From the NCBI GenBank assembly GCA_965657945.1, contig CBFHPW010000002.1, positions 1 to 64,000 on the forward strand: a DNA stretch of 64,000 nucleotides. Reading direction: 5' to 3'. The notes under the pieces were generated by a model. The model saw only the letters and a program-made list of their open reading frames with translations. It did no database searches and was not told where the DNA came from. A program made the position numbers and the translations under genes. The DNA is from CAJJDF01 sp965657945. Its GTDB lineage: Bacteria; Bacteroidota; Bacteroidia; Flavobacteriales_D; CAJJDF01. Of the stretch, positions 59,087 through 64,000 are shown piece by piece (positions within the stretch are counted from its first letter, which is position 1; the number at the start of each line of letters is the position of its first letter).

Positions 59087-61495
59087 ATGAAAAAAGCATC
59101 GCTTACCGCAATTTCAATCTTTTTCTCACTTCTATCTCTTGCACAATTTTCCCTATCGGGAAAAGTGCTAAACCAAACGGGGGAACCTCTGCCTTGGGCT
59201 ACAATCCAGCTCAAAAACTCACAATACGTGGCGACAACAAATGGAGAAGGATTTTTTGAATTTAACAACCTCAGAAACAATAACTACACCATTCTTATTA
59301 AATATCTTGGCTATAAGTCACAAACAAAAACCGTAGTTATTAACAACAAAAACATCACCTTAACTATTTCTTTGTCTCGTAAAGACCACCTGATAAATGA
59401 GGTAACTGTAAGTGGCACGAGAATAGAAGAAAACACTCCTACTACCTACACAACGATCGAGAAAGAGGAAATAGAAAAAAATAACTTAGGGCAAGATATT
59501 CCTTATCTATTACAACAATCGCCTTCCATGGTGGTGACTTCGGATGCGGGAGCTGGAGTGGGCTATACTTACATGAGAATTAGAGGAACGGATGCCTCTC
59601 GAATAAACGTAACCATAAACGGAATTCCGGTAAATGACGCAGAATCTCACGGAGTATTTTTTGTGAATATGCCAGATTTTGCCTCTTCAATTGAAAGTGT
59701 GGATATCCAAAGAGGAGCCGGAACCTCAACAAATGGCGTAGGTGCTTTTGGTGCATCGGTTAATTTATACACCGATTTCAGAAGCGAAACTCCATACGGA
59801 GAAGTGAACAATTCAATAGGCTCGTTTGGTACAATCCGAAATACCGTGAAGTTTGGAACAGGTGTGATAAACCGAAAATTTTCATTCGAGGGAAGACTTT
59901 CCAATATTCAATCTGATGGATTTGTAGATAGAGCTTCCTCTGATCTCCAGTCCTATTTCTTTTCGGGGCAATATGCTTCGGGTAAAAACAACCTGAAATT
60001 TATTACGTTCTCCGGGAAAGAAACAACTTACCAAGCGTGGGGAGGAATTCCGAGAGACTCCTTGAAAACCAACAGAACTTTCAACCCCTATACCTATGAA
60101 AACGAAGTGGACGATTACCAGCAAACTCATTATCAGTTGTTTTACGACAGAAAAATCTCAAAGAAACTATTTTTAAACACCGCTTTGCACTACACAAAAG
60201 GGGCGGGTTATTTTGAACAGTTTAGAGAAGGAGACGACATGTCAACTTACGGAATCGATCCTTTGTTCACTTCTACAGACACCATTACTACAACTGACTT
60301 GATTAGACGAAGATGGCTAGATAATGATTTTTTTGGAGGAATCTTCACGCTTAAATACAGACCCAATTCAAAAATTCAAACCATCTTGGGTGGAGGGTAT
60401 AATTTTTATGATGGCGACCACTTTGGCGAGGTAATTTGGGCGAGATATGCTAATAATCTGGACATCAGGGATAGATACTACGAAAACAATGCGACCAAAA
60501 CTGACGGAAATATTTATTCAAAGACCAATGTTCAGGTTTCCAAAAAACTCAATGCTTTTCTTGATTTACAAATCAGACAAATAAATTACGACTTTTTGGG
60601 GTTCGATAATCAATTAAGAAATGTACAACAAGAGGCCAATTTCTTGTTTTTTAATCCAAAAGTGGGAGCTTCGTATGCCATTAATTCCAGTACAAAATTC
60701 TACACACTCTTTGCTGTGGCAAACAAAGAACCAAACCGAGACGACTTGACCGAATCCTCCCCTACTTCGCGCCCAAAGCACGAAACTTTGTATGACTTGG
60801 AACTAGGATTCAAACGTTCTAAATCAAAGTATGCCCTAAGCGTAAACGGATATTACATGCTGTACAAAAATCAATTGGTTGCAACTGGTGCGCTCAACGA
60901 TGTAGGTGCCTCGGTAAGAACCAACATAGAAGATTCTTACAGGCTGGGAATAGAAATTGAAGGAGGTGTGCAAATCACCAAAGGACTAAAATGGAGTGGA
61001 AACTTAACTCTGAGTCAAAATAAGATTCAAAATTGGACGGAATATGTCGATAATTGGGATACTTGGGGAAAAGACACCGTGGTTCACACGAACTCCACTC
61101 TTGCTTTTTCGCCAAGCGTTATTGCAAGTAGCATCATCGAGTTTTTTCCTTACAAGCAATTTGACGGACCAAGAATGGCAAACCGCATTGACAACTTGAG
61201 CATTGCTTTGATTAGCAAATATGTGGGAGAGCAATTTGTAGATAATACCCAAAGTAACGACCGAATGCTAGAAGCTTATTTTGTCCATGACTTACGAATT
61301 AACTACTCAGTGAAATTCCGTTCCGGTTTAGATAAAATAACAGTTTTTGGATCTATTTACAATATTACCAACGAGTTATATTCAGCCAATGCTTGGAGCT
61401 ATCGCTATTCTACTGGAGGAGAATTTGAACAGTTAATGGGATTCTACCCACAAGCTACTCGTAACTTCTTGATTGGATTGAATTTGAAGTTTTAG
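59087..61495 (+). CDS. TonB-dependent receptor under TPP riboswitch control, probable thiamine (precursor) receptor
   Basis: An 802-residue outer-membrane receptor. Signal peptide (MKKASLTAISIFFSLLSLAQ), CarboxypepD-like domain (about 21-100; FSLSGKVLNQTGEPLPWATI), plug (about 115-235; TYMRIRGTDASRINVTINGI and SVDIQRGAGTSTNGVGAFGA) and barrel to LIGLNLKF. A TPP aptamer in the leader points to uptake of thiamine or its pyrimidine/thiazole parts; comparable receptors in Bacteroidetes were named Omr1 in comparative genomics. No thiamine biosynthetic genes are adjacent. A 16-bp-stem terminator follows. Confidence 0.9.
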   Translation: MKKASLTAISIFFSLLSLAQFSLSGKVLNQTGEPLPWATIQLKNSQYVATTNGEGFFEFNNLRNNNYTILIKYLGYKSQTKTVVINNKNITLTISLSRKDHLINEVTVSGTRIEENTPTTYTTIEKEEIEKNNLGQDIPYLLQQSPSMVVTSDAGAGVGYTYMRIRGTDASRINVTINGIPVNDAESHGVFFVNMPDFASSIESVDIQRGAGTSTNGVGAFGASVNLYTDFRSETPYGEVNNSIGSFGTIRNTVKFGTGVINRKFSFEGRLSNIQSDGFVDRASSDLQSYFFSGQYASGKNNLKFITFSGKETTYQAWGGIPRDSLKTNRTFNPYTYENEVDDYQQTHYQLFYDRKISKKLFLNTALHYTKGAGYFEQFREGDDMSTYGIDPLFTSTDTITTTDLIRRRWLDNDFFGGIFTLKYRPNSKIQTILGGGYNFYDGDHFGEVIWARYANNLDIRDRYYENNATKTDGNIYSKTNVQVSKKLNAFLDLQIRQINYDFLGFDNQLRNVQQEANFLFFNPKVGASYAINSSTKFYTLFAVANKEPNRDDLTESSPTSRPKHETLYDLELGFKRSKSKYALSVNGYYMLYKNQLVATGALNDVGASVRTNIEDSYRLGIEIEGGVQITKGLKWSGNLTLSQNKIQNWTEYVDNWDTWGKDTVVHTNSTLAFSPSVIASSIIEFFPYKQFDGPRMANRIDNLSIALISKYVGEQFVDNTQSNDRMLEAYFVHDLRINYSVKFRSGLDKITVFGSIYNITNELYSANAWSYRYSTGGEFEQLMGFYPQATRNFLIGLNLKF

Positions 61496-61510
61496 GAGTT
61501 CTCAAGAATT

Positions 61511-61568
61511 TTGCTTTCTACATTCAGCAGTTTTATATTCTTATTGTTGAATGTAGGAAGCAATTTTT
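61511..61568 (+). terminator. Terminator of the TPP-controlled receptor
   Basis: TTGCTTTCTACATTCA (61511-61526) pairs with TGAATGTAGGAAGCAA (61548-61563) with one G-T pair, a 21-base loop and a T run. Confidence 0.75.
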
Positions 61569-61663
61569 ATTTCAATGTTTTTGATAAAACCTAAAATACT
61601 AAACTAATTGCCCTACCAACTTTCCTCAGTCATATCTACATTTTTATCAGACTATTTAAGAAC

Positions 61664-61696
61664 TTAAAAAAGTAGCAAGCTAAAAACTTACTACTT
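61664..61696 (-). terminator. Terminator of the HhH lipoprotein gene, including its stop codon
   Basis: On the minus strand AAGTAGTAAG (61696-61687) pairs with CTTGCTACTT (61679-61670) with one G-T pair and a T run. The gene's stop lies in the first arm. Confidence 0.65.
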
Positions 61697-62383
61697 CTTC
61701 AAATACACTAACCTGATGAGTCTGTTTAACTCTTGATCATCCACGTATTTTCCTATTTCCCTCTCAAATTGCTTCATATTGGAGTAAGGTCTGTATTCTT
61801 CAAATTCATGTGCCATTTTTTCTCCAACTCCCGGCAATGATTTAATCTCTTCCTCTGTTGCTGTATTCAATTCTATTGGCACAAATACATAACTTTCATA
61901 TCGTGCAACTTCCGATTCATCTACATATTTTCCTATTTCTTTCCGAAATTGCTTGATACTTTTGTAGGGCCTGTATTCTTCAAATTCGTGCGCCATTTTT
62001 TCACCTACTCCCGGTATAAGTTTAAAATCTGCTTCGGGAGTTGTGTTTAGGTTAAAAGGCACAAAAATATGTCTGTACAATTCTTCTTTGTTTTCTATTT
62101 CTCCCAACAAAGAATCTAATGAATTCATGGTAATAAAAGGTCTGTTGGCTACTACTTGCTCGATAAGCTCCGGAGACAATCCTACGAGTTTCAACTCATC
62201 TTCTGATGCCAAGTTTGCATTGAATACGACATTGTTTTCTACCTTTTCAGGAGTATCTTTCCTTACCTCTTCAGCTTGGGTTACTTCAGGAGTGTTCCCT
62301 ACGATTGTCTCTGATTGACAACTCGTAAGTACAATTGAACTCAGCAAGATTGCTGAAAATGACTGTAAAAAATTTAATTTCAT
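61691..62383 (-). CDS. Lipoprotein with three ComEA-like helix-hairpin-helix repeats
   Basis: A 230-residue protein. Lipobox VLTSC (Cys22), a polar linker with Glu/Pro/Lys, then three repeats of about 59 residues starting FNANLASEDELKLVG (55), FNLNTTPEADFKLIPGVG (110) and IELNTATEEEIKSLPGVG (170). Repeats 2 and 3 share PGVGEKMAHEFEEYRPY exactly (124-140 and 184-200) and both contain an EIGKYVD turn, so they are a recent internal duplication. The PGVG hairpins are the DNA-binding element of ComEA. Anchored to the outer or inner membrane by lipid, it could bind DNA in competence; this is inferred. Confidence 0.8.
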   Translation of the reverse strand: MKLNFLQSFSAILLSSIVLTSCQSETIVGNTPEVTQAEEVRKDTPEKVENNVVFNANLASEDELKLVGLSPELIEQVVANRPFITMNSLDSLLGEIENKEELYRHIFVPFNLNTTPEADFKLIPGVGEKMAHEFEEYRPYKSIKQFRKEIGKYVDESEVARYESYVFVPIELNTATEEEIKSLPGVGEKMAHEFEEYRPYSNMKQFEREIGKYVDDQELNRLIRLVYLKK

Positions 62384-62388
62384 GGGTT

Positions 62389-62817
62389 TTATTTTATGAG
62401 TTTACTGTATGAATATCCTATCAATGAGAAAGCAACTAAACTTCCAGGAGCAAGAGCTGGAATGGCTCCTGAAAGGCTCTCTGTAAATAATTCCCAATTG
62501 GTGTGAATGGGAGTCATTTCTTGTTCGAACTGAAAATTTGCCTGCAAATGCAAAAAAACTCCATACACGCCCACCAAAGCTGTTATCACCATCAAGACAA
62601 CAAATAACTTGTTGAGAAATAGAGTAGATCGAATATGCAATAAAACAAGAACAACTAGGGAAACCAGAATGCTCACTAACGGAATCAGTTGAAAAAAATC
62701 TTCGTAGTGATGAAGCAAGTACAATTCGATGGCCGTTCCCAAGAAAAGAAAACTACTTCCTATAAACAGAGTCTGTTTCACGGAAAATCTTCTCGAGTTA
62801 TGTGTTGTTATTTTCAT
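62389..62817 (-). CDS. Uncharacterised four-helix membrane protein
   Basis: A 142-residue protein with four hydrophobic segments (about 14-34, 43-63, 69-90 and 115-138), beginning MKITTHNSRRFSVKQTLFIG. No family recognised. It starts a likely two-gene unit, with the HhH lipoprotein beginning 5 bases after its stop. On the minus strand TAATTTTG (62825-62832), an exact -7 element, lies 7 bases before the ATG. Confidence 0.6.
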   Translation of the reverse strand: MKITTHNSRRFSVKQTLFIGSSFLFLGTAIELYLLHHYEDFFQLIPLVSILVSLVVLVLLHIRSTLFLNKLFVVLMVITALVGVYGVFLHLQANFQFEQEMTPIHTNWELFTESLSGAIPALAPGSLVAFSLIGYSYSKLIK

Positions 62818-62824
62818 TTCAATT

Positions 62825-62832
62825 CAAAATTA
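62825..62832 (-). promoter_or_regulatory. Possible -7 element for the membrane protein / HhH lipoprotein unit
   Basis: TAATTTTG on the minus strand, exact match to TAnnTTTG, so close to the ATG at 62817 that the mRNA would be nearly leaderless. No spaced -33 TTG. Confidence 0.35.
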
Positions 62833-62986
62833 AGGAATATAACAGAGAATAAAGCGGATTTTCTGGCTCTATTTTTTACAAAAATTACAGCGAGAAGAAA
62901 TAGTAAAATTCGAAAGAACGACAGAATCTTGTTAGAAAAACTCCTCTATTTTTCTTAATTTTAGGGAATATTAAAAAAGACCTATC

Positions 62987-63517
62987 ATGAGTATTGCCGC
63001 ACCTTTTAATCTCCAGAAATGGATTGACGAAAATAGAGATTTACTAAAACCTCCGGTTGGAAATAAGAACTTGTACAAAGAGGCTGGCGATTTTATCGTG
63101 ATGATTGTTGGTGGACCCAATGCGCGGAAAGATTACCACTGGAACGAGACAGAGGAATTATTTTACCAATTGGAAGGAGATATTATGGTTACAGTTCAGC
63201 AGGATGGAAAAGCCGTTGAAGTACCCATCAAAGCGGGCGAAATGTTTTTGTTGCCTGGCAATATTCCTCACAACCCTGTTAGACCTGCAAATTCTATAGG
63301 ACTGGTAATCGAGCGAAAAAGAAAAGGGACGGATATGAAAGACGGGTTATTGTGGTTTTGCGATGAGTGCAACGAAAAGCTACACGAAACTTATTTTTCA
63401 CAAAAAGACATTGAAACGGATTTTCAATCTAGATTCAAGGAGTTTTATACTTCAGAAGATAAAAGAACATGTAAAAATTGTAGCCATGTAATGGAAATTG
63501 ACGAAAGATTTATTTAG
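62987..63517 (+). CDS. 3-hydroxyanthranilate 3,4-dioxygenase
   Basis: A 176-residue cupin enzyme of the kynurenine pathway that opens the ring of 3-hydroxyanthranilate. Fe ligands are His51, Glu57 and His95, and substrate-binding Arg47 and Arg99 are in place, identical in position to characterised bacterial enzymes. The C-terminal rubredoxin-like site has Cys127, Cys130, Cys164 and Cys167, as in bacterial forms. The next gene, one base after the stop, encodes the decarboxylase for its product, forming a tryptophan-degradation operon. Confidence 0.96.
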   Translation: MSIAAPFNLQKWIDENRDLLKPPVGNKNLYKEAGDFIVMIVGGPNARKDYHWNETEELFYQLEGDIMVTVQQDGKAVEVPIKAGEMFLLPGNIPHNPVRPANSIGLVIERKRKGTDMKDGLLWFCDECNEKLHETYFSQKDIETDFQSRFKEFYTSEDKRTCKNCSHVMEIDERFI

Positions 63518-63518
63518 A

Positions 63519-64000
63519 ATGACAAAAAAAGCTGAAGATATATTAAGCATTGATATTCATACTCATATCTTGCCAAAAGACATTCCTAATTTCAAAAAAA
63601 AATTTGGCTACGGAGGTTTTATTCATTTAGATCATCACAAGCCTTGTTGTGCACGAATGATGATGGACGACAAGTTTTTTAGAGAAATTGAAGACAATTG
63701 CTGGAGTGCAGAAGCTCGAATGACTGAGTGCGATGCTCAGCACATTAATGTACAAGTTTTATCTACGGTACCAGTGATGTTTTCTTATTGGGCAAAACCC
63801 CAAGACTGCTTGGATGTATCCATGTTTTTGAACGATCACATTGCTGGAATTGTAACGAAATATCCAAAACGATTTGTAGGACTTGGTACGGTTCCTATGC
63901 AAGCCCCTGAATTGGCAATAAAAGAAATCGAACGTTGTAAAAAAATAGGACTCAAAGGGATTGAGATTGGTTCGCACGTAAACGATTGGAACCTCAACGA
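63519..64000 (+). CDS. Amidohydrolase, probable 2-amino-3-carboxymuconate-6-semialdehyde decarboxylase, partial
   Basis: The first 160 residues are in the window; the frame runs off the right edge. The metal motif DIHTHILP (His14 and His16) opens the amidohydrolase barrel, followed by YGGFIHLDHHKPCCARM, ECDAQHINVQVLSTVPVMFSY in part and GLGTVPMQ, all matching ACMSD. Its substrate is the product of the dioxygenase encoded 1 base upstream, which makes the call strong. Confidence 0.92.
   Translation, partial: MTKKAEDILSIDIHTHILPKDIPNFKKKFGYGGFIHLDHHKPCCARMMMDDKFFREIEDNCWSAEARMTECDAQHINVQVLSTVPVMFSYWAKPQDCLDVSMFLNDHIAGIVTKYPKRFVGLGTVPMQAPELAIKEIERCKKIGLKGIEIGSHVNDWNLN

Overview
The window is chromosomal DNA from a member of the Bacteroidetes, most likely Flavobacteriales. 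The evidence is type IX secretion (T9SS) sorting domains (left edge; 20414-22027), TonB-dependent receptors with CarboxypepD-like N-terminal domains, Bacteroidetes-only families (DUF3822, DUF4476, HYC_CC_PP), bacillithiol synthesis (BshC), a fused alpha-beta branched-chain 2-oxoacid dehydrogenase E1, and many promoters with the Bacteroidetes -7 element TAnnTTTG. Several genes seem to use GTG or TTG starts. No rRNA, CRISPR array, transposase, phage gene or integrase was seen.

Layout. 1-6.7 kb: T9SS cargo tail, recX, a DegT aminotransferase with a subtilase, then a metal-type TonB receptor carrying its own HMA domain plus a HYC_CC_PP protein. 6.8-18.6 kb: housekeeping genes (rpe, FAD dehydrogenase, NadR-like kinase, rpsU, acyl-CoA dehydrogenase, apt, HhH membrane protein, AGCS symporter, RmlD-like reductase, K+ channel, NUDIX). 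18.6-28.6 kb: pyrE, purC, a T9SS kelch-like protein, RecD-like helicase, DUF3822-rsmD, fadH. 28.55-31.3 kb: the accessory hot spot, where the last 66 bp of fadH and the following DNA are repeated three times, separated by two cassettes that encode short lipoproteins with the same signal peptide but unrelated bodies. The third copy is cut off and followed by a ParD/ParE toxin-antitoxin module with inverted-repeat borders. 32.1-44.3 kb: ruvB, uvrC, stress protein, amino acid dehydrogenase, nhaD, a gap with a possible structured RNA, dnaA, a two-gene 5'-nucleotidase, fused E1. 44.4-57 kb: DUF1801, bshC-DinB, a TonB receptor, a PorE-like OmpA protein, purM, prfA, pyrF, a sugar nucleotidyltransferase, a 39-residue ORF with initiator tRNA, and a frameshifted GIY-YIG remnant. 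57.1-64 kb: kbl, a TonB-C-like lipoprotein, a TPP riboswitch driving a TonB receptor, a ComEA-like lipoprotein, and the start of a kynurenine (3-hydroxyanthranilate) operon cut by the right edge.

The most novel feature is the fadH-anchored cassette array. Each complete unit has a constant leader, a leader hairpin, a signal-peptide coding start, variable cargo, a constant 12-bp-stem terminator and a new copy of the fadH 3' end. Cassette B looks like a secreted lipoprotein with a glycine-zipper tail followed 4 nt later by a two-helix membrane protein, an arrangement reminiscent of toxin plus immunity protein. Function is inferred only. Start codons were moved inward from the longest frame where domain boundaries, signal peptides or neighbouring terminators required it.
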